This document shows, piece by piece, positions 1 to 9,450 of a stretch of DNA of 64,000 nucleotides; positions within the stretch are counted from its first letter, which is position 1, and each line of letters opens with the position of its first letter. The notes under the pieces were generated by a model that did not search any database, was not told where the DNA came from, and worked only from the letters and a program-made list of their open reading frames with translations. The stretch is from Monoplex corrugatus (lineage: Eukaryota; Mollusca; Gastropoda; Littorinimorpha; Ranellidae): positions 38,080,209 to 38,144,208 of the forward strand of contig JAPXFY010000026.1 in the NCBI GenBank assembly GCA_030674185.1. Direction: 5' to 3'. The translations under genes and the position numbers were made by a program.

Positions 1-1796
1 CTTTCTGCTGCCTCTGCCATCGCTTTAAGGGCTCTAGTCCTCTTCTTCCCAGAAATGGTGAGTTGTTTCATGAGATCATAAGCGGAGGTGCCCACAAACC
101 CTCTTGCCCCGACCTCTATGGCGAAGATTTTGACCCGCAGACCTGCTTTCTTCAGGGTGCTGGCAAGACCGGCGTATTTTTCGGTCTTGTAGATATGTGC
201 TTCTTCCATTCTGCTTTCGTATGGCACAGTGAGTTCTATCAGAATCACTTGTTTCGAGGAGTCAGAGTGGAGAGCGATGTCTGGTCTCATGCCTGTCTTG
301 CTGATGACATCTGGGTAATTTCTCCACTCTGGGAGGTCTGCTGTACACTCCCAGTCGACTGCTCCATCCAGAAGACCCTTTGGCAATGTGCTGGTTTTCA
401 TAGCACTTTCGGGCCAGACCTGTTTCCCTCCTGCTTTGTAGAACGTTGTCATAGCAATTGGTGCGTTTGGGGTCATGGTTTTTTCGCTAACCACATCTGT
501 AATCACTTTCAGAACTTGGTTGTGCCTCCATGTATACCTTCCTTGGGCTAGCGCTACTTTGCAAGAGCTTAGGACATGTTCCACTGTTTGTTTCTTCTGA
601 CAGAGCGGACATGCTGGGTCGTCTGCTTTCCCCCATTTCACTAAGTTTGCATTCGAGGGGAGCAGGTCATATACAGATCTGAGGAGGAAGCTTATCCTTA
701 GAGGAGCCATGTGCCACATATCGTTCCAGCTGAGACTTCTTTGGAGTGCACTGTCCCATGTTGTCCATTGCCCCTGTTGACATTGCTGGACTGCCTTCTG
801 CACTCTTTTGACATCTTCTTCTTCCTTCAACTCCTGTATGATCATGTCTCTTTTTTCCTTCCCTTTGGCTTTGGACCACCACTGCATTTTTGTTGCTCCC
901 AGTCCCTGTCTGTTGGTTTGCGTGTGTCCAATTATTTCTTTGATGCTGAGGTTTCTCTTGGCATTGTTTACAGCCTCTTGGACTTTCCACTTTCTGCCAG
1001 TTCTCAGCTTTGGATGAACTGATCTCACGATATTGTCTTCCGATTCCTCCAGCATGCTCAACAGTCTTGCTTTTCCAACTTTGTATTCCTCCACTATGGA
1101 TTTGAGAGGTAGCTTCAGCATTGCTTGACGACAGTAGAATGCAACATCAGTGAGACCAGGTGGGACACCGAGCCATTTTCTTGTGTATTTGTTGATTTTG
1201 GCTTCCATTGCTTCGACTGTGCTGGTGCAAATGTCATAGATTAGCAGTGGCCACAGCAGTTTTGGTATCAGCATGAACTGTAGACACCAGACTTTGTATT
1301 TGCCTGGCAGTCCGCAGTTATCTATTTTCTTCAGGCCTTCTTCTGCTGTTTGCTTGGTTTCACATCCCCTTTGTGTGTCTTTCAGGGAGTCATCATACCA
1401 TCTTCCGAGACTTTTTACTGGCTCTTCTGTGACAGTGGGGATGCCTTGGTTGGCTATCATGAATTTGACTGAATCTGCCACTTTTCCTTTTCGCAGTGAG
1501 AGACTTCGGGATTTCTTAGGTTTGAACCTCATTCTTGAAGAGGCCACCAGCTCATCCAGCTGCTTTAAGATTCGGTGTGTCTCTTCCTCATCCGTGGACA
1601 AGACTGTTGTGTCATCCATGAAAGCTTTCAGAGGAGGCATCTGGTATCCATCTCCCAGATTCACTGGACCTGAACTCTTCATTGCAGCTTTCAAGATGAC
1701 TTCCATTGCCAACACGAACAGTATGGGAGAGATTGCACAGCCCATTGCAATGCCCACCTCTAGGTCTATCCAGTCCGTGGTGTATTCTTTCGAGCA
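1..1796 (-). mobile_element. RLE-type non-LTR retrotransposon, RT to C-terminal endonuclease, truncated both ends
   Basis: The minus strand reads as one open frame; three points checked (near 1634, 1259 and 59) share the same frame. In coding order it shows the late palm of a reverse transcriptase (GCAISPILF near 1740, then FMDD near 1622 in place of the usual YADD/FADD), a thumb and linker, a zinc-binding motif C-x2-C-x7-H-x4-C (CPLCQKKQTVEHVLSSC, about 555-610), and a restriction-like nuclease patch (RPDIAL then ILIELTVPYE, about 210-290) followed by a KTEKY segment. RT, then CCHC, then PD...E nuclease is the order of R2/NeSL-type LINEs. The 5' part is cut off at 1797 by an L2-like LINE in the opposite orientation, and the 3' end runs off the window. 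It is a relic with no start, but I saw no stop codon in the retained part. The clade call is inference; the RT call is firm. Confidence 0.75.
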
Positions 1797-2920
1797 CGTT
1801 GAAGTATCCTTCCAATCCACCCCTCACCCCATCACCTCCTGTGTCTATCGACCTCCACCTAGCTCTGCCAACAAGCTCACCACATCCATGTTTCTCTCTG
1901 ACTTTGACCAACTTCTTGATTACTACTGCCTCTTACCTGGAAATCTCATCATTCTAGGTGACATCAATGTCCACTACGACAACACTCACCGTTATGACAC
2001 AAGACATATCATCAATTCTGTGTCCAATCACAATATGACACAATATATTTCTGAACCAACCCATAAAAAAGGTCACATTCTTGACTGGATCATTTCTCGT
2101 GATCACCACAATTCAGCTACTGACAACTGCCTAGTTCTTTCTACCCGTCTAACTTCAGCCCTTCCATCTGAACACTCTGCAATTCTCTGTTCTCTTGACA
2201 TTTCTCCTCCTTCCCGTACCACGCGCACAGTGACTCGACGCAACCTCAAATCTATTGACCTCTCCACATTTTCATCTGATGCCTCCCGCCTCCTTTCTGA
2301 AAAGTCACATAACCTTGCCGATGAATTCTATACTACTCTCCACCATCTTCTGGACACTCATGCTCCAGCCACAACCCGTCTTTTACCTGACCGTCCCCTA
2401 CCCCCTGGCTCACTCATGAGATTGCCTGTGCAAAACGTGCCCGCCACAGAGCAGAGCGCCGCTGGCGCAAATCCAAACTCACTGTATATAGGCAACTTTT
2501 CCAAGCCTCTAAAACAAAAGTATCCACCCTCACTGCATCTGCAAAAACAAGCTATTTCCAAACCAAAATCCTGAATGCCTCTTCTTCAAGAGAACTCTTT
2601 ACAACCATGAATCATCTCCTTGGCACACAAAGAGATTTACCTCTCCCAACAAAACACACAAATGAAGAACTCCCATCTGTATTCTCCAAGTATTTCACCA
2701 CCAAAATACAAACTCTTCGTGACAGGCTTGACAGGACACCCTGTCAACCATGCCCATCTGACCCTTCCTTCTCTGGCACACCTCTTACTACTTTTACCCC
2801 AGTCTCACAAGAAGAAATTCTCAACACAATCAGATCCATGTCGTTCAAAACCTGCGAACTGGATCCTCTTCCAGGTTCTCTCTACTCTGACTGTCCCCTA
2901 CTCTCCTTCCATTCATCACT
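1797..2920 (+). pseudogene. L2-like ORF2, APE endonuclease C-half and linker, frameshifted
   Basis: The first frame gives the second half of an APE endonuclease: YRPPPSSANK, LLPGNLIILGDINVHYDN (a phosphohydrolase-fold G-D-x-N motif) and LPSEHSAILCSLD, where SEHSAI stands for the family SDH motif. Near 2400, in a run of C residues, the frame slips; the continuation in another frame reads WLTHEIACAKRARHRAERRW, a basic linker. That frame carries on through SREL-FTTMNHLLG to about 2880. A second slip near 2890 is needed to reach FITDTINTSLQTGTIPDSFK and the RT. Two frameshifts mean this copy is dead unless they are sequencing errors; no internal stop is needed otherwise. Confidence 0.75.
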
Positions 2921-4357
2921 GACACCATCAACACTTCTCTTCAAACTGGAACTATCCCAGATTCTTTCAAGTCTGCTATTGTTCACCCTCTCCTCAAGAA
3001 TTACAATTTAGACCCAAATGAACTGAAAAATTACCGGCCTATCTCTAATCTCTCTTTCTTGTCAAAACTCATCGAAAAGGTTGTCCTCAACCAGCTGAAC
3101 TCTCACCTGTCTGCCAACAATCTCCTCAATCCTTTCCAGTCAGCCTACCGCCAGTGTCATAGCACTGAAACTGCCCTGCTACACATTCTCAACAATCTCC
3201 TCCTTTCAACTGATACTGGCAAAGTCTCTCTCCTCACACTCCTTGATCTGTCTGCAGCCTTTGATACCATTGATCATGGTATTCTCCTTTCTAGACTTCA
3301 TCATACTTTTGGCATCTCTGACATTGCTCTCTCCTGGTTCACTTCATATCTATCAAACAGAAAACAAACTGTTCTCATTAATGGCACTTACTCTCAACCT
3401 GCATACCTGACCTGTGGTGTTCCACAAGGATCTGTCCTTGGCCCTGTTCTTTTCACTCTTTACACCTCCCCCCTGTCTACCATCATCAACTCCCACCCTA
3501 TAAAACACCACTTCTATGCTGATGACACCCAACTTCTAGACAGTGACACACCAGACAATATACAGCGCCTCTTGACTCGCACCACTGAGTGTTACTCGGA
3601 CATTAAGAACTGGATGACGTTCAACAAACTTCAGCTTAATGACGACAAGACAGAAGCTATCCTCATTGGCACCTGTCAGAAACTTTCTCAGCTGCCTCCT
3701 CTTTCTCTCCCATTATGTAACGCATCAGTCCCAATTTCTGATTCAGCTAAAAACCTTGGTGTCTGCATTGACTCTACCCTCTCCATGAACAACTTTGTTT
3801 CTCAAACTGCCAGATCTTGCTACTATCACCTCCATCGTATAAGCCTGATCAGGAAGTATCTCTCTGTCGAAACAACTGCAAAACTCGTTCTCTCCTTCAT
3901 AATGTCTCGCATTGACTATTGCAATTCACTCCTGTCTGGTCTTCCTGCCTCCACCATTCACATCCTGCAGCGCATTCAAAACAATGCTGCACGTCTTGTA
4001 CTAAAAAAGAAAAAAGCTGACCACATATCTCCTTTCCTGGCACAACTTCACTGGCTCCCTGTATCAAAGCGCATACAGTACAAACTAGACACCATGTGCT
4101 ACAAAAACCTCAATAACGCAGCCCCCGATTACCTGTCAAGCCTACTTGAGATCTATGTTCCCTCACGTACCCTCTGCTCTGCCTCCGATCCTCTGACTTT
4201 TCGCTTTCCACGCACTAAGCTCAATACCTATGGTCCACGAGCCTTCTCTGTTTCTGGTCCACTTTCCTGGAACAAACTTCCTCTCTCTGTCCGTCAGCAA
4301 CCTACTTTTGTCTACTTCAAGTCCGCTCTCAAAACTCACCTTTTCTCCTCTACATAA
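2921..4357 (+). CDS. L2/CR1-like reverse transcriptase domain
   Basis: Homology starts before the first in-frame methionine-equivalent at 3059 and reads LKNYRPISNLSFLSKLIEKV, LLTLLDLSAAFDTIDHGILL (block with the first catalytic Asp), CGVPQGSVLGPVLFTLYTSP, then the catalytic HHFYADDTQLL (about 3510), and a C-terminal region ending GPRAFSVSGPLSWNKLP and a stop at 4357. These are the ordered RT blocks of CR1/L2 LINEs. The product would copy LINE RNA at a nicked target. About 450 residues are open without a stop, so this segment is young or well preserved. It lost its matching endonuclease frame through frameshifts upstream. A minus-strand relative of the last ~120 codons lies at 25450-25824. Confidence 0.88.
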   Translation, partial: DTINTSLQTGTIPDSFKSAIVHPLLKNYNLDPNELKNYRPISNLSFLSKLIEKVVLNQLNSHLSANNLLNPFQSAYRQCHSTETALLHILNNLLLSTDTGKVSLLTLLDLSAAFDTIDHGILLSRLHHTFGISDIALSWFTSYLSNRKQTVLINGTYSQPAYLTCGVPQGSVLGPVLFTLYTSPLSTIINSHPIKHHFYADDTQLLDSDTPDNIQRLLTRTTECYSDIKNWMTFNKLQLNDDKTEAILIGTCQKLSQLPPLSLPLCNASVPISDSAKNLGVCIDSTLSMNNFVSQTARSCYYHLHRISLIRKYLSVETTAKLVLSFIMSRIDYCNSLLSGLPASTIHILQRIQNNAARLVLKKKKADHISPFLAQLHWLPVSKRIQYKLDTMCYKNLNNAAPDYLSSLLEIYVPSRTLCSASDPLTFRFPRTKLNTYGPRAFSVSGPLSWNKLPLSVRQQPTFVYFKSALKTHLFSST

Positions 4358-4487
4358 AATCCTGACCTCACTCAATCCCCTCTGCAGCCAGTCTCCACTC
4401 GGAGGGGAATCACATTGTAATATATAATTGTATATAATATGCTCTCTATAATTTTCCATTGCTTTTATTCTTTCTCCCCATTTTAGC

Positions 4488-4488
<1 letters not shown>

Positions 4489-4576
<88 letters not shown>
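4489..4576. repeat. (GT)n microsatellite inside the L2-like 3'UTR
   Basis: An almost pure GT run follows ATTTTAGCCGTGTGCG. The same position in the other two L2 3' ends also carries GT/CA repeats, so the microsatellite is part of the element and not of the target. Confidence 0.95.
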
Positions 4577-4655
4577 TGTGTCTGTTTTAGCGCTTAGATT
4601 TGATTTTATCAAGATTTTGCGCTATACAAATGGAGTATTGTATTGTATTGTATTG

Positions 4656-4890
4656 AAAAGACAAGCAACATTTACAGGACATTTTATGAGGCAAAAGAAA
4701 ATTGAGATCTGCTTACAACAGTAAAGCTGGAGGGAAAAAGAGCACCAGGCAGACTCAGGGAGAAAATATTGGACAGACTTGTGGAGAGGATGAAGACAGA
4801 GAGGGTGGGAGATGAACCAACAGTGAAGAAAAGATTTGCATGGAGGGCCATGATCACCAATAGCATGCTGCAAGGCACATGATGATGATG
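4656..4890 (+). mobile_element. RTE-like LINE 3' end with (ATG)n tail
   Basis: Translation in broken frames gives RQATFTGHFMRQKKIE, then GKRAPGRLREKILDRLVERM and FAWRAMITNSMLQGT, the usual C-terminus of CFDP2-like or RTE-like LINE ORF2 (GHxMR, EGKRxxGRxREKILD, WRxMxxNA). It is followed by a stop and ATGATGATG. Related 3' ends lie at 19062-19340, 24225-24496, 38550-38643 and 40455-40862, plus duplicates. Confidence 0.75.
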
Positions 4891-5027
4891 CTTACAATAC
4901 AGTGTATCAACATACATGATGTATTCTTCACTCAAAATCACATTATCAAAAATTACACACATTCTACTTTCCACTAGTCCAGACAAAAGTCTGTAAACCA
5001 CTTTACTTTTATTCATTTTAAACATTT
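4891..5027. other. Unannotated AT-rich spacer
   Basis: Nothing recognised between the LINE tail and the MITE; no ORF with supporting motifs. Confidence 0.5.
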
Positions 5028-5211
5028 TTAACCCTTTGACTCCTGAGCCTGTCCACTAGCATCAACCATTGTCTACCATACCAGCAAAGCAAAAACTTAA
5101 ATCTTTGACACCCTCACCCTATCCACCAGCTTCCCGCAGGAAACTGGTGGATTGGGTGACAAAGTCAAAGGTTTCACAGTTGGTGCACTGGGTGGGGAGT
5201 CAAAGGGTTAA
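5028..5211. mobile_element. Foldback MITE, TTAA-flanked (copy 1 of family)
   Basis: The ends are TTAACCCTTTGACTCC and GGAGTCAAAGGGTTAA. Inside is a second inverted repeat, CCCTATCCACCAGC against its complement around 5125-5155, so the element folds into nested hairpins. It has no ORF. The same family is at 16735-16927, 36811-37005 and 51334-51528. TTAA plus a CCC-starting terminus suggests a piggyBac-type MITE, but here the sequence AAACATTT lies outside both ends and could be a longer target duplication. Confidence 0.8.
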
Positions 5212-5591
5212 ACATTTGTAGGTTCCCCACCCCCCACCCCCCATTTATCTCATGATGCTTTTACTGTTGCAGGGTAGGACAATAATGGTTGCCTGCATGC
5301 CTTGGGCAGGTGATTGTGTCGGGCATGTGATGAATACTGCGACTGCTCGCCGGGAAGTTCAATATTTTTCTACCATCTGCCTCGGAGAATTCGGTCACTG
5401 GTGTTAATTGTATGTATGGACATCTTCCATCTTCAACGTGTATCAATGCTCATGGAGCAAACACTAAAGTCAGACTGAAGGTCATCAACATTGTTATAGA
5501 CTATTGTATTGTGCAAAGCGAACGGCTCAGTCAGAAGACAAGTGGCCAATCAGTATGAAACTCACTTTTTTCTGACACTTGCTGACAACAC
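5212..5591. other. Unannotated sequence
   Basis: It holds a C-rich run (5228-5242) and otherwise unremarkable sequence. The 61-codon minus ORF at 5261-5446 has no recognisable motif. Confidence 0.4.
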
Positions 5592-6130
5592 ATGAACAAA
5601 CATCAAAGATTACAGCCCAAGGCAAGCACAGATTTCTGTATTGTCCCCCAAAAGAAATCTTCCACACAAAGCACTCTGGTTTTGACATGTGAAGATCAAG
5701 TAAACACTGATGTTCAGAAGCTGCATGCCAACCTAATCCACTTTAAGGAGAGTCTGAAGGAAAATCACTGCGACCCAGGTACAGCAAATGTGGGAGGGAA
5801 TGGGGAACAAGGCTGAAGACAAATGGAAAGAGATTGCCACTCAGCTCCCAGATGCTAAAATCTGGGAACAATTCCTGGCAAAAGAGAACAGATTAAATGA
5901 CTTCACAGCCTCATAAATTCAAATGAATGCTTATCATCCTTGAGCGGCCAATGTCCACAGCCACTTTTAAACGAGGTTTTTCAATGATGAAAATGATCAA
6001 GAATGACTCGGACAGCAAGCTTAGTACCAATGCTGTGTTCAAACTCTGTATCCATTGAGAGCCTAGACATGGATAATTACAGCTGTCTGCATGCAAGTCA
6101 AGGAAGGGGGAGGGGAATGAAGAGAAAGTG
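5592..6130 (+). pseudogene. hAT-like transposase C-terminal remnant
   Basis: One frame (5592-5816) reads EDQVNTDVQKLHANLIHFKE. A later frame (about 5935-6050) reads ILERPMSTATFKRGFSMMKM followed by IKNDSDSKLSTNAV, and a third reads VSIESLDMDNYS. The pattern S-T-A-x-x-x-R-G-F-S-x-M-x-x-I-K followed by a short helix and I-E-G/S-x is the hAT C-terminal dimerisation region, as in ZNF862-type domesticated or transposon proteins. At least two frameshifts and internal stops make it a dead copy. It lies in the presumed intron 2 of the CBP gene, opposite to that gene's strand. The family call is inference from a short stretch. Confidence 0.45.
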
Positions 6131-6499
6131 TACACCACATCAAGCTGGAAATGAGCTTGCTTCTCCACTGAATTTCTTGGTTCAGTGGTTTGGAACAGAT
6201 GTGGCATGTGAACCTACTAATCCATTCTGATTATTAAGGGCACCACAGAATTAATCCTCAGTGTAGTGGATCTTTGTGAACGCAAGTCTGAAGGTGTTAA
6301 TTTTCAAATTTCATTACAATCAGACGTTTCCATATGCGCTTCATACAATCTGTCATGTTACCTGGTACACCCCTTAAGCCTGCACAAATCCCTATGTCTA
6401 CTTGCCCCAAGGGCAAGCCATGAAAAAAATACTGTCCTTCCCCATGTAGTCACAAAGACAAAATTAACTGTTGTAAACATACACTAAGAGAACAATTAG
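6131..6499. other. Intronic sequence, no feature recognised
   Basis: AT-rich, no supported coding motif. It lies in the presumed intron 2 of the CBP-like gene. Confidence 0.4.
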
Positions 6500-6573
6500 A
6501 AGGGTCTAAAACTAGCACCAAGGTCTGAAACTAGCAACAAGGTCTGAAACTAGCAACAAAGTCTGAAACTTGC
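6500..6573. repeat. 21-bp tandem repeat, about 3.5 copies
   Basis: The unit AAGGTCTGAAACTAGCAACA recurs with small changes four times. Confidence 0.85.
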
Positions 6574-7134
6574 ATGAAAAATAAGCTGAGCAAATGGACA
6601 TCAAAGACATTTGCTTCTACAGGTTTTTTTAACTGCCAACCCTCATTAAAAAATGTATACATATATATGCATATTAATCGTTCTTCTGAAAACGTCACCT
6701 TTCATCAACAACTGTTTCAACTCTTTCCTCAGTTGCCTCAAGTTACCCATTTATTTGATACATCTTTTACTTTTAAAATTGCATACACAGGTATGTACAA
6801 AGCAACCATACCATTCATAATTTTATTTTCTTCCATGAAATACATGTACATATGTACTGATGTCCTTGATAACCATAAACCATTGAGATATTGGCTGAAA
6901 TACAGGAGAAAGAATTTGCCATTCTATGTTTCTCAATCAATTCCTAAACTAACAAAGCTGTATCTTCCCTTGTTTTGGTTGAAACACAGTGAGACAGAAT
7001 TCACCATTCTAGAGTTATTGGAACAATTCCTAAACTCGCACAGTTTCATCTTCCCCCCTTCTTCCCTTTCACCAGAACTTACCCAACATATATCATTCAT
7101 GACAAATTTTACATATCAAAAATCAGGTACTTAC
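6574..7134. other. Intron 2 5' part (minus-strand gene), AT-rich
   Basis: The sequence lies immediately downstream (minus sense) of the GTAAGT donor at 7134-7129. A 224-codon plus-strand ORF (6574-7248) crosses into the antisense of the CBP exon and has no family features; I treat it as chance. Confidence 0.5.
7129..7134 (-). promoter_or_regulatory. Splice donor of CBP-like exon 2
   Basis: GTAAGT on the minus strand directly after codon K (phase 0). Reading through gives V-S-T-stop, so splicing is required. Confidence 0.85.
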
Positions 7135-7874
7135 TTTTCCCAACTGCGTCTGGTTTTGTGGAACATTCATGACATGGCTCACGTTCTGATGACCAGACAT
7201 CTGAGGCACTTGAGAATTTCCGATCATGTTGTTCTGTCCAATGGATAGTGCCGAGGCATGATCCATGGTGGTTGGGGACTTGCCACATACCTGTCCCATG
7301 CCTGGAGGAAAACCTGGGCCATTTATTATCTGATCGTAATAAGGCTGTTGCAAGCCCATCCCTGGCATGCCTGGAAGATTGCCCACTAACTGACCAGGGT
7401 TTGGACCCATGGGTGGTTTCATATTCATGGTGTTCATCATTGAGCTACCTGCTAAAGAAGTGGCCATAGTATAGTTCAACTCTGGAAGTCTATCACCAGC
7501 ACTCACCATATGTAAAGAAGTGGCAGTAGCAGATTTGTTCAAAGTGACTGTATCAGATGAAGATGCCAAACTGTTAGATAAAGGATTTTTCACTGTGTTT
7601 ACATTCAGTCCTGCAGACGCCATGGCTCCAACAGTGGCCGAAGAATAGTTAGCAACGCTAGACATTGCACTGATGGAGCTGGACAGAGTATGCTGTGGGG
7701 TTGGTGTAGAATGAGCCAGCAGTGCCTCCAACGAGGCATTCTCAAGGCCAGGCAGGTGTACTGGAGTCTGCAGATCTGGGCAGTTGTTTTGCTGCCCATC
7801 ATAACAATCTTGCAACAAGTCATCAGGTAGGTCAGGTAGGCCGTTAAATTCTCCCACAGCTCCAAAATTAGAAT
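7135..7874 (-). CDS. CREBBP: CREB-binding protein / p300 homologue, exon 2
   Basis: CBP/p300 is a nuclear histone acetyltransferase and transcriptional co-activator. The exon begins after a clean acceptor (TTTGCTTTGCAG) and ends at the donor AAAA|GTAAGT. It encodes about 246 residues: (D)SNFGAVGEFNGLPDLPDDLL, matching the family's N-terminal DFGxxxxLxxDLPDELI signature; then LENASLEALLAHS, an LxxLL nuclear-receptor box at the place of vertebrate LSELL; then low-complexity Ser/Thr/Gly/Met/Gln-rich sequence. The exon starts with two bases of a split GAT codon (phase 1) and ends in phase 0. From established knowledge, vertebrate CREBBP exon 2 has the same phases and similar length (713 against 740 bases here). 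TAZ1, KIX, bromodomain and HAT exons are not in the window; they should lie to the left, beyond position 1. The only confidently assigned host-gene exon here. Confidence 0.85.
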
Positions 7875-8657
7875 CTGCAAAGCAAACAGAACATTAGATC
7901 ATAGATGTTTAAGTAAGGTAAGATTAGATTTCAACTGTCACCCTTTTTTCCCATAGTAACTTTTTTTTAACATTATCAATTAATTTACCATCCTCAAAGT
8001 TGAACGTAACATTTACATAAAATTTACACTAAGTCACACAAAATGTCAATAAAGCACCTGAAAAAAACAACTCTAAATGAAGCCTCTTCTCCCCCATTTT
8101 CTCTCATCACTACAACCTAATGCTTCAAGCTATTTAATGATAAGAAAATAATCGGACAGAACTTTGTGCTGTCTCTAAACACGGTGGACCATGTTGTCAA
8201 TGTACACTTACAAGAAGTAGGTTAAAAAGACAAAAAGGAAGAATTAATTCAGTACTTTTTGTAATCTGTCCACAATGTGAACAGTACTATATATATAACT
8301 TTACACAAGACAATTTCCTAAAATTGAGTTAATGAAGAGCAAATAAAGTGGGAAAGACAGACAGGTAAGTGCCACACGTCCGACTCCGATGTACACTCCT
8401 GCGTGAATGACAAACTCCACATTCTCTCACATCATCCAGAATCCTGACGGAATTCTGGCAGAAAAATCAGACCGTAATTGGACTATGATTACTTTCACTG
8501 GTTAATGTCAACATCAGCAACATTTTCAGGCCCATGAGGCAAATTTTTGTTCGTTACATGCTAGCAACCATTTTTCATCCTGCAGCCCTGAAAGTCTCGA
8601 GCATTTTACTTACCATGGTCAATAAAACAAATAATCGACAAACAAAAATAAAACTAC
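7875..8657. other. Intron 1 or 5' flank of the CBP-like gene
   Basis: The acceptor AG is at 7876-7875 (minus). The rest is AT-rich with no ORF or motif I can support. I looked for an exon 1 encoding a MAExLLxGPPxKRxKL-like start and did not find one. Confidence 0.5.
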
Positions 8658-9362
8658 TGTAACCCCCCTCAAAAGTATCTTGCCGAAAACCTTCGGGAGG
8701 TTACATAGTGTGTTTATTGTGGGATTTGGAATGAGACTTGTTTCCCTTTTATGAATATTAGATCTATAGGAAAACTGAGTATAAATAAAAATTGTATCGT
8801 AAAGGTATAGTAAAATTTATATTTAGTAAATTTTGGTGAGTTGAAATAAAATTTAGTTTGGTCTTTGTGTAAACCTTGGATTTCCATATTATCGAATTGT
8901 TGTTTAATTTCCGGGTCAGATTGGTCATGTGACTTTGGAACTGCGCGGCAAAAGCACAGTCAGGGGTTAATATCGGCTGAGCGGGACGCCGGGTTGACTG
9001 TTAGGTTTTTAAATCAGAGGCCTCTTAAGTCACTAAGTCCCTTGTTTTGTCATCATTATTTTCATCAAACAATATTGAAATTATGTTGTGATTTGATTTT
9101 TTTCAATTCATTGTTTTATTTGGTTGGTTTCTTTCCAGTGGTTCGGAAAATAAAGAAATTATAAATGGAATTATTGGGGTTGTTTTTTTCTTTGATCTAA
9201 ATTCCAAAATCTTTTATTTACTTAGATCCCCCCTCTTGTCTATTTTTCGTATTATTTTTTTTATTCTGAATATTATAATTTTTTTCTATTTCGAATCCGC
9301 AATTCTTTTTTCCTGATACCCTCCTGAAGTTTAGGAAATTCCTCAACGGAAGGAGGGTTACA
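8658..9362 (+). mobile_element. Putative 5' LTR of a Gypsy-like element
   Basis: It starts TGTAACCCCCCTC and ends GGAGGGTTACA, giving TG...CA ends with an inverted TGTAACCC/GGGTTACA terminus, just upstream of a gag reading frame. A second GGGAGGTTACA at 8695-8705 makes the first 48 bases self-complementary. No matching 3' LTR is in the window, so the boundaries rest on the termini and the neighbouring primer site. Confidence 0.6.
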
Positions 9363-9369
9363 TAAATTT

Positions 9370-9387
9370 TGGAATCTCTGACGGGAC
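9370..9387 (+). other. Candidate primer-binding site
   Basis: TGGAATCTCTGACGGGAC lies seven bases after the putative LTR end. TGG at the start fits pairing with a tRNA CCA end; the tRNA is not identified. Confidence 0.35.
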
Positions 9388-9450
9388 TTGTAGAAAAAAA
9401 AGAAATTATAAGGTTTATTGAAGAATTGCTATTAAATGGTTTGATGAAAC

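Larger units (their letters stand above)
1797..4655 (+). mobile_element. L2/CR1-superfamily LINE, 5'-truncated, near-complete ORF2 and 3' tail
   Basis: The element starts inside the APE endonuclease domain, runs through linker and reverse transcriptase to a stop at 4357, and continues through a 3'UTR that contains a long GT microsatellite. It ends in a short conserved block (AGCGCTTAGATTTGATTTTA) and a TATTG-repeat tail at about 4636-4655. The same 3'UTR and tail recur at 25142-25824 (minus) and 28648-28926 (plus), which defines the family's 3' end. The left junction cuts a minus-strand RLE LINE; the right end abuts an RTE-like 3' fragment. No clear target-site duplication was seen. 5' truncation with an intact 3' end is normal for target-primed reverse transcription. 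Confidence 0.85.

Noticed and set aside
63..551. 162-codon plus-strand ORF
   Set aside because: Antisense of the RLE LINE nuclease domain, which explains the sequence better on the minus strand.
667..990. 107-codon minus ORF
   Set aside because: Out of frame with the LINE RT/CCHC reading frame covering the same bases.
6574..7248. 224-codon plus-strand ORF
   Set aside because: Spans the antisense of a CBP splice donor and exon; no motif or codon signal.
7605..7880. 91-codon minus ORF overlapping the CBP-like exon
   Set aside because: Alternative frame of the same exon; the CBP frame has the family motifs and both splice phases.
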